Assembly: GCA_013822275.1 (NCBI GenBank)
Contig: PNKC01000002.1
Span: forward strand, 1-64,000
From: Anaerolinea sp.
GTDB lineage: Bacteria > Chloroflexota > Dehalococcoidia > Tepidiformales > Tepidiformaceae
Length of the DNA stretch: 64,000 nt
Direction: 5' to 3'
The notes beneath the pieces are model-generated. The model searched no databases. It saw only the letters and a list, made by a program, of their open reading frames with translations, and was not told where the DNA came from. A program made the translations under genes and the position numbers. Shown here piece by piece: positions 15,944-24,661 of the stretch. How positions within the stretch are numbered: position 1 is the first letter of the stretch; every line of letters begins with the position of its first letter.

Positions 15944-16839
15944 CCGAGATGCTTCCTGAACCACTCCGCTTCCAGCTCCACAGCCCGGGTGAACCAGGGC
16001 TCCGTGTCGTAGATGTCGAAGTGGCCGCAATCGAAGACGTGGAGGGCCTTCGGTTCGCCCGCGCGCTCGAACGCGTCGCGGACCTGCGCGATAGGAATCA
16101 GCGAGTCATGCTCCGCAGCCACGATCATGAGTGGGGTAGGGGAGATCAGTTCGATCGAGCCGCCCGGGTCGTAGGTGGAGGCGGCGTCAGTCGAGTCTAC
16201 GAGCACACGGTTGATCCAGGACGGCGCCCGTCCAGCCCCTTTCAAGAACCACTCGTAGGAATCGGGCGTGGCGAGCGCCGCCGGTTCACCTGGCGGAGCA
16301 ACCACCGGCCGGTAGACCGGCTCCGCGGACCCATACCGCGCGGTCCGCTCCTTTGCCCGTTCGTCCAGCATCTGCTGGAGCATCGGCTTCATGCCCGCCA
16401 TCACGGCGCCGCGCCAGCCGCTGATCGCCGGCACCTGGGCGACCGCCGCCTTGATCCGGCGGTCGAAGGCGGCAAGGAAGAGAGCGTGGCCGCCGCTGAA
16501 GGATGACCCCCAGATGCCTATCCGCTCCGGGTCGGCCTCGGGGCGTTGGGACACCCAGCTGATGGCGTTGCGGAAGTCTTCGTGCTGGTCGTAAGGGTTG
16601 ACCTGGCCGCGCGGTTCGCCGCTGCTGGCGCCGAGGAAGCGGAAATCAAACACCATGACCGCGAAGCCGTCCCGGCAGAAGCGCTCGGCGAACTTGTCGA
16701 GGTACATCTCCTTCACGGCCGAGAAGCCGTGGGCCATGACGATCGCCGCGTGGCGGTCACCGGGCGCGCGGCCATCCGGGAGATAGAGCCAGCCACGGCA
16801 GGTTTCGCCACGGCTCGGGAACTCGATATCGGTCCTCAT
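15940..16839 (-). CDS. Alpha/beta hydrolase (DLH/acyl-peptidase-like)
   Basis: 299 residues. The oxyanion region is IVMAHGFSAVKEMYLD, the nucleophile elbow GIWGSSFSGGHAL (Gly-x-Ser-x-Gly), and the acid and base lie in AAEHDSLIP and FDCGHFDIYD. Overall it resembles dienelactone-hydrolase-like and acetyl-xylan-esterase-like serine hydrolases. It has no signal peptide, so it is cytoplasmic. It lies directly downstream of the acyl-CoA ligase and overlaps the VOC gene, forming a three-gene operon 18433-15584. Confidence 0.85.
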   Translation of the reverse strand: MRTDIEFPSRGETCRGWLYLPDGRAPGDRHAAIVMAHGFSAVKEMYLDKFAERFCRDGFAVMVFDFRFLGASSGEPRGQVNPYDQHEDFRNAISWVSQRPEADPERIGIWGSSFSGGHALFLAAFDRRIKAAVAQVPAISGWRGAVMAGMKPMLQQMLDERAKERTARYGSAEPVYRPVVAPPGEPAALATPDSYEWFLKGAGRAPSWINRVLVDSTDAASTYDPGGSIELISPTPLMIVAAEHDSLIPIAQVRDAFERAGEPKALHVFDCGHFDIYDTEPWFTRAVELEAEWFRKHLG

Positions 16840-16846
16840 AGCTGCC

Positions 16847-18433
16847 TCAGTTCACGCGTCTGCTGACGCCCTGCCAGTATTTTTCGCGGATGACGAACTT
16901 CTGCAGCTTGCCCGTAACCGTGCGCGGGAGGGAGTCCACGAAGTCCACGGAGGTCGGGCAGCGGAAGTGCGCCAGGTGCTGGCGGCTGAATTCGATGATC
17001 TCCTGCTCCGTCGCGCTCGCCCCGTCGCGAAGGACGATGAGGGCCTTGGGGGTTTCGCCCCACTTCTCGCTGGGCACGCCGATGACAGCGCATTCGAGCA
17101 CCGCGGGATGCTTGTAGAGCGCGTCTTCGACTTCCGGCGAGGAGATGTTCTCGCCGCCGGAAATAATCACGTCCTTCTTGCGGTCGACGATGTTGACGCT
17201 CCCGAATTCGTCCCAGACGGCGAGGTCGCCGCTGTGGAAGTAGCCCCCGTAGATCGCCCTGTCTGTCTCTTCCGGCTGCTCCCAGTAGCCCTTGAGGACG
17301 ACGTTTGAGCGGGCGCAGACTTCGCCGATGGTCTTGTTATCCATCGGCACGGGATTGCCGTCGTCATCCAGGAGGGCGATCTCAACGCCGATGGCCTCGA
17401 CCCCGGCGCGGGCGCGGCGGGTGTAGTCCTGGCCGTCGGGGTTCTGGTAGTCCGGGACGGAGACGGTGAGGATCGGGGCCGTCTCCGTGAGGCCGTAGAT
17501 CTGGATGAACTCCCAGCCCAGTTCATGTTCCAGGCGCTGGATGAACGCGGCCGGCGGCGGCGCCCCGGCGACGACGAAGCGGGGCTTCGTCTTGATCTGG
17601 TGCTTCGCCTTGTCCGGATAGTTGAGGATCGTGCTCAGCACGGCCGGGGCCATGCAGGCGAAGGTCACGTTTTCCTCTTCGATCAGGCGGTAGATCTCCG
17701 ACCCAATCACCGCGCGGAGGACGACGTGGGTGGCGCCCATGGCCGTCAGCGCGAATGGGCCGCCCCAACCGTTGGCGTGGAACATCGGCAGCGTCCACAG
17801 CTCGATGTCTTCGTGGTGGATGCGGAGGTGGGCGATGAAGTTGTAGGCGTTGATGTAGCAGTTGCGGTGCGTCAGCATCACGCCCTTCGGCCGCGCCGTC
17901 GTGCCGGAGGTGTAGTTGATGGAGGTTGTGTCGTTCTCGTCCTGCTCCACGTGAGGCGTGGCGGTGGTGGGCTCGCCAGCGATGAGCCGGTCCCAGTCCG
18001 TCCAGCCGCTGGGCGTCGCCGGGCTGGGGGAAGGGTCGGCAACGACCCAGTTCTTCACCTTCTTGAGATTCGGCCGGATCTCATCGACCACCTTCGTGTA
18101 CTCGTAATCGACGAGCACCGTCGTCACGCCCGCGTGGTTGATGATGTATTCGTGGTCGCTCGCGACCAGGCGGTAGTTAAGCGGCACAAGGATGGCGCCG
18201 ATCTGCGTCACGCCGTAGTAGCTTTCGAGGAAGTAGTGCGAGTTCGGGCTGAGGATGCAGACCCGGTCGCCCTTTTTCACGCCAAGCCTGTTGAGGGCGT
18301 GCCCGAGCTGGTTCACGCGCTCCTGGAACTGGCGGTACGTATACCGGTTGCTCCCATCGACGATTGCCGTCTTGTTCGGGTAGAGCCTGGCGGCGCGGCG
18401 CAGAAAGTCGTTGATCAGCAGTGGTACTTCCAC
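16847..18433 (-). CDS. Acyl-CoA synthetase (AMP-binding)
   Basis: 528 residues of the ANL superfamily: activates a carboxylic acid as acyl-AMP and then transfers it to CoA. The phosphate-binding loop is YTSGTTARPKGVMLTHRN, the A5 region IYGLTETAP, the hinge region FHSGDLAVWDE...IVDRKKDVIISGGENIS and the C-terminal catalytic lysine lies in PRTVTGKLQKF. It resembles medium/long-chain fatty acyl-CoA ligases of the FadD3/AlkK kind. It leads the operon with the hydrolase and VOC genes. Confidence 0.93.
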   Translation of the reverse strand: MEVPLLINDFLRRAARLYPNKTAIVDGSNRYTYRQFQERVNQLGHALNRLGVKKGDRVCILSPNSHYFLESYYGVTQIGAILVPLNYRLVASDHEYIINHAGVTTVLVDYEYTKVVDEIRPNLKKVKNWVVADPSPSPATPSGWTDWDRLIAGEPTTATPHVEQDENDTTSINYTSGTTARPKGVMLTHRNCYINAYNFIAHLRIHHEDIELWTLPMFHANGWGGPFALTAMGATHVVLRAVIGSEIYRLIEEENVTFACMAPAVLSTILNYPDKAKHQIKTKPRFVVAGAPPPAAFIQRLEHELGWEFIQIYGLTETAPILTVSVPDYQNPDGQDYTRRARAGVEAIGVEIALLDDDGNPVPMDNKTIGEVCARSNVVLKGYWEQPEETDRAIYGGYFHSGDLAVWDEFGSVNIVDRKKDVIISGGENISSPEVEDALYKHPAVLECAVIGVPSEKWGETPKALIVLRDGASATEQEIIEFSRQHLAHFRCPTSVDFVDSLPRTVTGKLQKFVIREKYWQGVSRRVN

Positions 18434-18528
18434 GAAGATTCCCCTCCACGGGCACGGTGAAAATGCGTCGCAGATTCTAGCAGGATGCCGGCCACAGGGT
18501 GCCAGCCAGCGCCGGGAGGAGTCGTTCC

Positions 18529-18732
18529 ATGTGCAGAAGCATCAAGACCCTGCGAGGCGCCGAGCCGCCCGCAACGGAGGACGAAGTCCAGGCGGCGGCG
18601 CTGCAGTACGTGCGCAAGATCAGCGGCTACCGCATCCCCTCGAAGAAAAACGCGGCGGCCTTCGAGGCGGCGGTGGAGGAGATCGCCGCCGCGACGGAGC
18701 GGTTGCTGGCGGGGCTGGCTCTAGCCCAATGA
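18529..18732 (+). CDS. DUF2277 family small protein
   Basis: 67 residues starting MCRSIKTLRG, the invariant opening of DUF2277. The rest is predicted helical and rich in Ala, Glu and Lys (QYVRKISGYRIPSKKN). The function is unknown; members are soluble and conserved in several phyla. A strong GGGAGGA ribosome site lies 7-8 nt upstream of the ATG. Confidence 0.87.
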   Translation: MCRSIKTLRGAEPPATEDEVQAAALQYVRKISGYRIPSKKNAAAFEAAVEEIAAATERLLAGLALAQ

Positions 18733-18750
18733 GCAACCGCACCACCGTCC

Positions 18751-18785
18751 GAATCGGCAATCGCCAATCGTGAATCGTGAATCGC
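18751..18785. repeat. Heptanucleotide tandem repeat, 5 units
   Basis: GAATCGG CAATCGC CAATCGT GAATCGT GAATCGC: five 7-bp units just upstream of the HicB-like gene. Confidence 0.75.
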
Positions 18786-18821
18786 TGCGGAGCAGCGTAA
18801 CCTGACGTTGGAGGACGGCGA

Positions 18822-19043
18822 ATGAAGGACTATCACATCAATATCTTCTGGAGCGAAGACGACGGCCGCTACATCGCCGACATCCCGGACCTGCGCTACT
18901 GCTCGGCGTTCGGGGACACGCCCGAAGAGGCACTTGCCGAACTCAAGATCGCTCGCGAACTGTGGCTGCAAGTGGCCCGCGAAGAGGGCGGCGAGATCCC
19001 GCCGCCGTCGTATCGCCCGGCGATCTACCAGTCCGTCGCCTGA
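18822..19043 (+). CDS. HicB-like antitoxin domain protein, orphan
   Basis: 73 residues with the HicB/UPF0150 fold pattern: INIFWSEDDGRYIADIPDLRYCSAFGDTPEEALAELKIA. HicB proteins neutralise HicA mRNA interferases. This copy has no HicA of its own; it runs convergently into a complete HicA/HicB pair at 19057-19485. A GGAGG site precedes the ATG. It may be a solitary antitoxin able to counter the neighbouring or another HicA. Confidence 0.8.
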   Translation: MKDYHINIFWSEDDGRYIADIPDLRYCSAFGDTPEEALAELKIARELWLQVAREEGGEIPPPSYRPAIYQSVA

Positions 19044-19056
19044 ATCGGCTCAGCCA

Positions 19057-19269
19057 CTACAGCAGAGTCATGAACTCGTCGATTGTGAGACCCGCCTGCA
19101 GCACTATCCCGGCCATGGTGTAGGAGTTCACGGGATCATTTCGCGGGATCACGATGGTGAGTTGGCTGTTCGACATCACGATGTGTTTGCCTTCGCGAAT
19201 CACCCGGAACCCGCCTCGCTCGAACGCCCGAACGGCCCGGCGGTGATTGACCCCCGGTATCGGCGGCAC
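19057..19269 (-). CDS. hicA: HicA-family mRNA interferase toxin
   Basis: 70 residues with the double-stranded-RNA-binding-like HicA fold: RRAVRAFERGGFRVIREGKHIVMS contains the conserved catalytic histidine (GKH), followed by strands TIVIPRNDPVNSYTMAGI and a helix. The GTG start follows directly on the stop of the HicB gene. The toxin is expected to cleave mRNA when its antitoxin is lost. The antitoxin-first order is a common alternative in this family. Confidence 0.85.
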   Translation of the reverse strand: MPPIPGVNHRRAVRAFERGGFRVIREGKHIVMSNSQLTIVIPRNDPVNSYTMAGIVLQAGLTIDEFMTLL

Positions 19270-19485
19270 TTACACGGCCACCTCAACCTCGCGGATGTCC
19301 TCGCCCTGGTGCATGTCTTCGAGCGCGGCGAGGTATTCCTTGATGGCGTCCGCGATGTTTTCCAGCGCCTCCGCATCATCGGCGCCCTGGGACCAGCATC
19401 CCGGGAGCGCGGGGCACGAAATGCTCACGCCCTCTTCCGAATGGGTCAGCACAACCTTGTATCGAAGCACGCGCATCACCAACAC
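19270..19485 (-). CDS. hicB: HicB-family antitoxin
   Basis: 71 residues: RYKVVLTHSEEGVSISCPALPGCWSQGADDAEALENIADAI is the typical HicB (UPF0150) core. It lacks a C-terminal DNA-binding extension, so it probably does not itself repress. It is immediately upstream of and coupled to the HicA gene. Confidence 0.86.
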   Translation of the reverse strand: MLVMRVLRYKVVLTHSEEGVSISCPALPGCWSQGADDAEALENIADAIKEYLAALEDMHQGEDIREVEVAV

Positions 19486-19510
19486 ATCCTACATCGCGCG
19501 CAGCCGTCCC

Positions 19511-19545
19511 AATCCAAAATCCCCAATCCAAAATCCAAAATCGCT
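19511..19545. repeat. Heptanucleotide tandem repeat, 5 units
   Basis: AATCCAA AATCCCC AATCCAA AATCCAA AATCGCT; sits 16 bp from a second array of a different heptamer. Confidence 0.75.
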
Positions 19546-19560
19546 ACCTCGCCGCAGCCG

Positions 19561-19595
<35 letters not shown>

Positions 19596-19596
19596 C

Positions 19597-21153
19597 CTAC
19601 GGCCTGAACCCCCGCGCCCGCGGCCCCAGCTGCGTCGCTTCGATTTCGTACGCCTGGTGGACCCACTCGCAGAGGATCGGCCGCGTGTCGCGCGGGTCGA
19701 TCATGTGTTCGACGCCGAAGGCGTGCGCGGTCCGCAGCGGCGAGCGCACCGCGCCCAGCTTCTCTTCGAGTTCCTTCCTCAGGGCGTCCGGGTCGGGGGA
19801 CGCCGCCAGGTCGCGCTTGTAGGCCGCTTCGATGCCGCCTTCAAGCGGCAGGCTGCCCCAGTCGCCGCTCGGCCAGGCGTAGCGCAGGTTGAGCCGCGCC
19901 GTGTTCGCGTGCGCCGCCCCTGCCACCCCGAACGCCCGCCGCATGATGATCGTCACCCACGGCACCTTCGCCTGGAAGACGGCCGTCATCGCGGTGGCCC
20001 CGCGGCGGATGGTCGCGGCCTTCTCCCCCTGCGTGCCGATGACGAAGCCCGGCTGGTCGAGGAAGTTCACGGCCGGGATGTGAAAGGTGTCGCAGAGGTC
20101 GACGAAGCGGGTCATCTTGTCGCTGCCGTCGGCAGTGAGGCCGCCGCCGTACTGGAGGGGGTCATTGGTGATGACGCCGACGGGGAAACCATCGAGGCGG
20201 CCGAAACCGGTGACCACGCTCGTGCCCCAACCAGCGCCGATTTCGAAGAAGGAATCCTTATCAAGGACGGCGGCGAGGATCTGGCGCACCTTGTAGGGCC
20301 GGCGCCGGTTTCGCGGGATAGCCGAGATTAGCATCTCTTCGCGGCGCTGGGGGTCGTCCGTTGGCTCCTGGCGGGCCGGTTGTTGCCAGACGTTCTGCGG
20401 CAGGTAGGAGAGGAACTGGCGGATCTGGCGGAAGGCGTCCGCTTCGTCCTCCGCCAGGTTGTCGCAGACGCCGTTGTGGTAGTGGATGTAGTGGCCGCCC
20501 AGTTCTTCCTTCGTGACCTGCTCGCCCATGCCACTGGCCACCACCGGCGGCCCGGCGACGAACACCTGGGACGTATCCTTGACCATGATCGCCCAGTGCG
20601 AGGTGACGACGCGCGCGGCGCCGAGCCCGGCCACGCTGCCCATGGCGGCGGAAACCACCGGCACCTCGCTCAGCATCTCGACAACAGTGTCCCAGCCGGG
20701 GTTGGCCGGGACGTAGGTGTGGCCCTGGTTGCCCTGGGTGCGGACGCTGCCGCCGCCGCCCGTGCCATCGACCAGCCGCACGATCGGCATCCGCAGTTCG
20801 CGCGCCATCTTCTCGGCGTAGACCTGCTTGCCGCCGATCGAAGCGTCAGCCGCGCCGCCGCGCACGCTGAAGTCGTCCCCGCCGATGACCACGCGCCGGC
20901 CGTTGATCCGGGCGAAGCCCATGACGAAGTTGGAGGCGCGAAGGCTGAGGAGGTTGCCCTCGCCGTCGTACTCCGGCTTCCCTGCAAGGGCGCCCGTCTC
21001 CGCGAAGCTGCCGGGGTCAACGAGGCCATCGATGCGTTCGCGGACGGTGAGCTTGCCGCCGTCGTGCTGGCGCTTGACGTTCTCTTGACCGCCCATCTGG
21101 CGGATAAGGGCCTCGCGGCGGCGCATTTCAAGGACTTCTGGTTCCCAGCTCAT
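19597..21153 (-). CDS. Acyl-CoA carboxylase carboxyltransferase (beta) subunit
   Basis: 518 residues with two crotonase-type halves, as in propionyl-, methylcrotonyl- and geranyl-CoA carboxylase beta chains. It moves CO2 from biotin to an acyl-CoA. Visible motifs: GGQENVKRQHDGGKLTVRERID, VIGGDDFSVRGGAADA (acyl-CoA pocket), MGSVAGLGAARVV, LDQPGFVIGTQGE and MRRAFGVAGAA. An ATG at 21153 is 6 nt after GGAG, better than the in-frame ATG at 21165. No biotin carboxylase or biotin carrier gene is nearby. It is unlikely to be the acetyl-CoA-specific AccD because that needs a separate zinc domain. Confidence 0.9.
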   Translation of the reverse strand: MSWEPEVLEMRRREALIRQMGGQENVKRQHDGGKLTVRERIDGLVDPGSFAETGALAGKPEYDGEGNLLSLRASNFVMGFARINGRRVVIGGDDFSVRGGAADASIGGKQVYAEKMARELRMPIVRLVDGTGGGGSVRTQGNQGHTYVPANPGWDTVVEMLSEVPVVSAAMGSVAGLGAARVVTSHWAIMVKDTSQVFVAGPPVVASGMGEQVTKEELGGHYIHYHNGVCDNLAEDEADAFRQIRQFLSYLPQNVWQQPARQEPTDDPQRREEMLISAIPRNRRRPYKVRQILAAVLDKDSFFEIGAGWGTSVVTGFGRLDGFPVGVITNDPLQYGGGLTADGSDKMTRFVDLCDTFHIPAVNFLDQPGFVIGTQGEKAATIRRGATAMTAVFQAKVPWVTIIMRRAFGVAGAAHANTARLNLRYAWPSGDWGSLPLEGGIEAAYKRDLAASPDPDALRKELEEKLGAVRSPLRTAHAFGVEHMIDPRDTRPILCEWVHQAYEIEATQLGPRARGFRP

Positions 21154-21343
21154 CGGTGGCTCCATGAGAGATGGTGTGTACCGCGAATCGTACGCGAGAT
21201 GGGGCGGCCAGGTGGTGCGGGGGCAGAGCGGGCCCTTCTGTTGGGGACGAAAGGCCGTCGAAACGCGCCCGCTACTCGCGTATGTAACGGAGGGACTTCA
21301 ACGGTCCTCGCCATTTGAATGACATAACTTTGCAGCAAGATTC

Positions 21344-21370
21344 TTGACAGAACTAGTAGAGTGCTAGGAC
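21344..21370 (+). promoter_or_regulatory. Possible promoter of the Calx-beta protein gene
   Basis: A perfect TTGACA at 21344-21349 with a weak TAGGAC at 21365-21370 (15-bp spacer), about 65 nt before the start codon. The -10 is poor. The rest of the 21154-21433 gap holds nothing recognisable. Confidence 0.35.
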
Positions 21371-21433
21371 TGTATGCATACGGGGAACTTATCGCGTCGA
21401 GCGAACGTTGGAGTAGTCACGGAGGACTGAACT

Positions 21434-24076
21434 GTGAAAACACGAAGCGGCGAACGGACAGGGAAGTGGACGCGGTACGTCCTGGCGCTGGCAGCGATGG
21501 TCGCCGCGGCGGGCCTCGTGGTGGCGGGGGGCGCAACGGAAGCGAAGGCGGCAACAGGCACGATTGGTTTCGCCACCGGCAGCTCGACGGTCGTCGAGGG
21601 CCAGAACGCCACGATCGTGCTCAACCGCACCGGTGGGACATCCGGCACGATTAACGTCGATTACACCATCTCCTTTACACCTCCGGCGACCTCGGCGGAT
21701 CTGAACGGGTTGACCGGGCCGAGCCAGGTAACCTTCACCGACGGCGTTTCCAGCCGGACGCTTCCGGGCCTTGCGAACGGACCCCTCTCTACGTTTGACG
21801 ATGGGGCGAACCAAGGGTCGCGAAATATCACGTTTACCCTCACAGCCGCAGATAACGGCGGGTTCCTCGGCGGCACAACGACTCACGTGCTGACGATCAC
21901 CGACAACGACGGGCCGCCGAAGTACACGTTTACAGCGAATACCATGAGCGTGAACGAGTCCGCCGGGACGATCAACGTGCCGATTGTTCGAGACGGAGCG
22001 ACAGCCGCGAACAACGACACCGTTCAGTGCACGGACGCCGGAACCGGGACCGCAACGCCCGGGGGTGGCAACGACTACACTTTCGCCCTGCAAAACATCG
22101 TCTTCACCACCGGCACGACCACGCAGAACTGTCAAGTGACGATCCTCCAAGATGTGGCCACGGAGCCCAGTCAAACCATTGTGTTGAACATCGCGGCGAC
22201 CGTAGGCTTCGGTGGCGGCCCCGGAACCTACACGCAGATCACGATTACCATCGTCGATGACGACGGCACCGGCACCATCCAGTTCTCGGCGGCGACCTAC
22301 ACCGTGAGCGAGGGCGTCGGTACGGCGAACATCGCCGTGACCCGGACCAACGGAACCACCGGGGCGGCGAGCATTCAATGCAGCACCACCGGCGGCGGCT
22401 CCGCTACAGCCAGCCCGGCGGCTGGCTTCGACTACACGACACAGACCAACCAGCCCCTCAACTGGGGGAACGGTGTCGGGGGGACCCAGAACTGCTCCAT
22501 CCCGATCACGGGCGACTCCACCGTCGAGGGCACCGAGACGATCACGCTCGCGCTCACCGGCGTGACGGGGGCGACCGCGGGCGCGCAATCGACCGCAACG
22601 GTGAACATCACCGATGACGACGGCACGGGGACGATCAGCTTCACAGCCACCAACTACACCGTCGCCGAGAACGGCACGAGTGTGACGATCAGCGCCAACC
22701 GCACGGGCGGCAGCTCGGGCGCGGCAACGGTCGATTTCGCCACCAGCAACGGCACCGCCACGCTCGCGGGCAGCGACTACCTGGCGAATTCGGGGACGCT
22801 CTCCTGGAACAACGGCGAGACCGGTAACCGGACCTTCGCCGTCACCATCCTTGATGACTCTCTGGTTGAAGGTGCGGAGACTATCAACCTGACCTTGAGC
22901 AACGTGACGGGCGGGGCTGTACTGGCTTCACCATCCACCGCGACGATCACGATTTCGGACAACGAATCGGCGCTCCCCACCATCAGCAGCCTCAGCCCCA
23001 CGGCCGGGCCGCTCGCTGGCGGAAATACGGTGACGATCACAGGCACCAACTTCCTCAACGCCACGAGCGTGACGTTCGGCGGCTCGCTAGCCACCAACCT
23101 GAACGTATTCACTGCCAACACCATCACCGTGACGGCCCCCGTGTCGCCCGGGCTGATTACGCAAACCGTGAACGTGGTCGTTACGACGACGAGCGGGTCG
23201 AGTTCGACCGTCGGCACCGCCGATGACTACACCTATACGACCGGCCCCACCGTCACGCTGGTTTCGCCGAACACGGGCCCATCGACCGGGACGACATTCG
23301 TCAGCATCACCGGCACCAACTTCACGTCGAGCGGGATGACCGTGACCTTCGGCGGCACACAGGCGACGTTTGCCTACGTCAGTTCGACTTCGCTCACCGC
23401 CGTCAGCCCGGCGCACACCGCCGGCACGTTCGACATCATCGTCACCACGCCCGCCGGGAGCAGCCCGAACACCGTGTTGGATGACTTCACCTACACCGGG
23501 ACCATCGCCCCCGCGATCACGAGCATCAGCCCCACCAGCGGCCCGGTTGGGACGGTGGTCACCGTTACCGGGTCCGGGTTCACGGGCTCATCCGTGGTGA
23601 CGGTGGGCGGCGTTTCGGCCAGCTTCACCGTCAGCACGGACTCATCGCTCACCGTCACCGTCCCCGCATCAACGCCTGGCGGCACGGTGGACATCCGCGT
23701 CACGAACTCGGGCGGGACGAGCCCGAACACCGCCGCGGACAACTTCAACAACACCAGCAGCAGCGGCGCGACGACGACCTACGTCCTCTACTTCCGCTGG
23801 ACCCTCATCGCCTGGACGGGCATCGACAATCTGACCGTCTACAACGCGGTGCGCGGCATCGAAACGGGCACGGCCAACCCGAACACCAACGACGTATCCG
23901 GCCAGGTCACCGCCCTCTGGTACTGGGACGCCGCCAGCCAGACCTACAAGGGCTACTTCGTCGGCTTCGAAAACGTCCCCGGCGCGAACGACTTCACGAC
24001 CATGCGTCGCGGCATTTCGTACTGGGTGGCGGTAACAAGCACCACGACCAACTGGACGGTGCTCGTCGGCCAGTAG
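21434..24076 (+). CDS. Secreted Calx-beta / IPT-TIG surface protein
   Basis: 880 residues. A signal peptide (about 1-40, cleavage near AKA-ATG) is followed by four Calx-beta-like repeats (starting about 42, 162, 280 and 399; each with a TIxF...YTVxEG strand and an ITDDDG-type end, Asp-rich for calcium) and three IPT/TIG Ig-like domains (about 514, 605, 692; ISSLSPTAGPLAGGNTVTITG pattern split over conserved Gly/Pro). A distinct aromatic C-terminal domain of about 100 residues (from 782) contains FRWTLIAWTG, LWYWDAASQTYKGYF and YWVAV. It probably acts as an adhesin or extracellular matrix protein. GTG start, GGAGGA 7 nt upstream; an intrinsic terminator follows. Confidence 0.88.
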   Translation: MKTRSGERTGKWTRYVLALAAMVAAAGLVVAGGATEAKAATGTIGFATGSSTVVEGQNATIVLNRTGGTSGTINVDYTISFTPPATSADLNGLTGPSQVTFTDGVSSRTLPGLANGPLSTFDDGANQGSRNITFTLTAADNGGFLGGTTTHVLTITDNDGPPKYTFTANTMSVNESAGTINVPIVRDGATAANNDTVQCTDAGTGTATPGGGNDYTFALQNIVFTTGTTTQNCQVTILQDVATEPSQTIVLNIAATVGFGGGPGTYTQITITIVDDDGTGTIQFSAATYTVSEGVGTANIAVTRTNGTTGAASIQCSTTGGGSATASPAAGFDYTTQTNQPLNWGNGVGGTQNCSIPITGDSTVEGTETITLALTGVTGATAGAQSTATVNITDDDGTGTISFTATNYTVAENGTSVTISANRTGGSSGAATVDFATSNGTATLAGSDYLANSGTLSWNNGETGNRTFAVTILDDSLVEGAETINLTLSNVTGGAVLASPSTATITISDNESALPTISSLSPTAGPLAGGNTVTITGTNFLNATSVTFGGSLATNLNVFTANTITVTAPVSPGLITQTVNVVVTTTSGSSSTVGTADDYTYTTGPTVTLVSPNTGPSTGTTFVSITGTNFTSSGMTVTFGGTQATFAYVSSTSLTAVSPAHTAGTFDIIVTTPAGSSPNTVLDDFTYTGTIAPAITSISPTSGPVGTVVTVTGSGFTGSSVVTVGGVSASFTVSTDSSLTVTVPASTPGGTVDIRVTNSGGTSPNTAADNFNNTSSSGATTTYVLYFRWTLIAWTGIDNLTVYNAVRGIETGTANPNTNDVSGQVTALWYWDAASQTYKGYFVGFENVPGANDFTTMRRGISYWVAVTSTTTNWTVLVGQ

Positions 24077-24077
24077 G

Positions 24078-24105
24078 GCCGCCGGCCACCGGCCATCAGC
24101 CATCG
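24078..24105. repeat. Degenerate heptanucleotide repeat, 4 units
   Basis: GCCGCCG GCCACCG GCCATCA GCCATCG between the surface-protein stop codon and its terminator. Confidence 0.5.
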
Positions 24106-24111
24106 GCAAGC

Positions 24112-24146
24112 GAAGGCCCGCTCTCTTGAGCGGGCCTTCTGTTTGA
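24112..24146 (+). terminator. Intrinsic terminator after the Calx-beta gene
   Basis: An 11-bp stem GAAGGCCCGCT/AGCGGGCCTTC with a CTCTTG loop (24112-24139) followed by TGTTTG. Its right arm is repeated downstream as part of the 166-bp units. Confidence 0.75.
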
Positions 24147-24605
24147 GGGACACGAAGGCACCAAAACACAAAGGGTCACGAAGATATGAAGGGGTTCAAC
24201 CCCAATCCTTAGTGCAACTTCGTGCTTTCGCGGCTTCGTGTCCTCAACCGGAAACCGCGGCCCGCGACATCCGCGCCCTGGGGCCGATCGAGAGAGCGGG
24301 CCTTCTGTTCGAGGGACACAAAGGCGCCAAAACACCAAGGGTCACCAAGATCTGAAGGGATTCAACCCCAATCCTTCGTGCCGCTTCGTGCCTTCGCGGC
24401 TTCGTGTCCTCAACCAGAAACCACGGACCGCGACATCCGCGCCCTGGGGCCGATCGAGAGAGCGGGCCTTCTGTTCGAGGGATACAAAGCCACCAAAACA
24501 CAAAGGGTCACCAAGATCTGAAGGGATTCAACCCCAATCCTTCGCGCCGCTTCGTGCCCTGGTGGCTTCGTGTCCTCAACCGGAAACGACGGGCCGCGAC
24601 ATCCC
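24131..24605. repeat. Three tandem 166-bp units, each with a family A fold-back
   Basis: CGGGCCTTCTGTT recurs at 24131, 24297 and 24463, exactly 166 bp apart. Each unit has a family A repeat (24143-24250, 24309-24415, 24474-24581), with GAGGGACAC at one end and GTGTCCTCAACC at the other, and a linker containing GCGACATCCGCGCCCTGGGG; the last copy is cut short in the linker. Copies differ by several substitutions. Together they fill most of the 585-bp gap 24077-24661. Confidence 0.85.
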
Positions 24606-24630
24606 CGCCACCAGCAGCCCCGCCCCGGGG

Positions 24631-24660
24631 CTCTTTGCTCTTTGCTCTTTGCTCTTTGCT
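24631..24660. repeat. Heptanucleotide tandem repeat CTCTTTG x4
   Basis: Four perfect CTCTTTG units run into the end of the kinase gene. Confidence 0.85.
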
Positions 24661-24661
24661 C

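Noticed and set aside
24131-24605. CRISPR array
   Set aside because: Repeats are 166 bp, only three, without unique spacers of equal length, and no cas gene is near.
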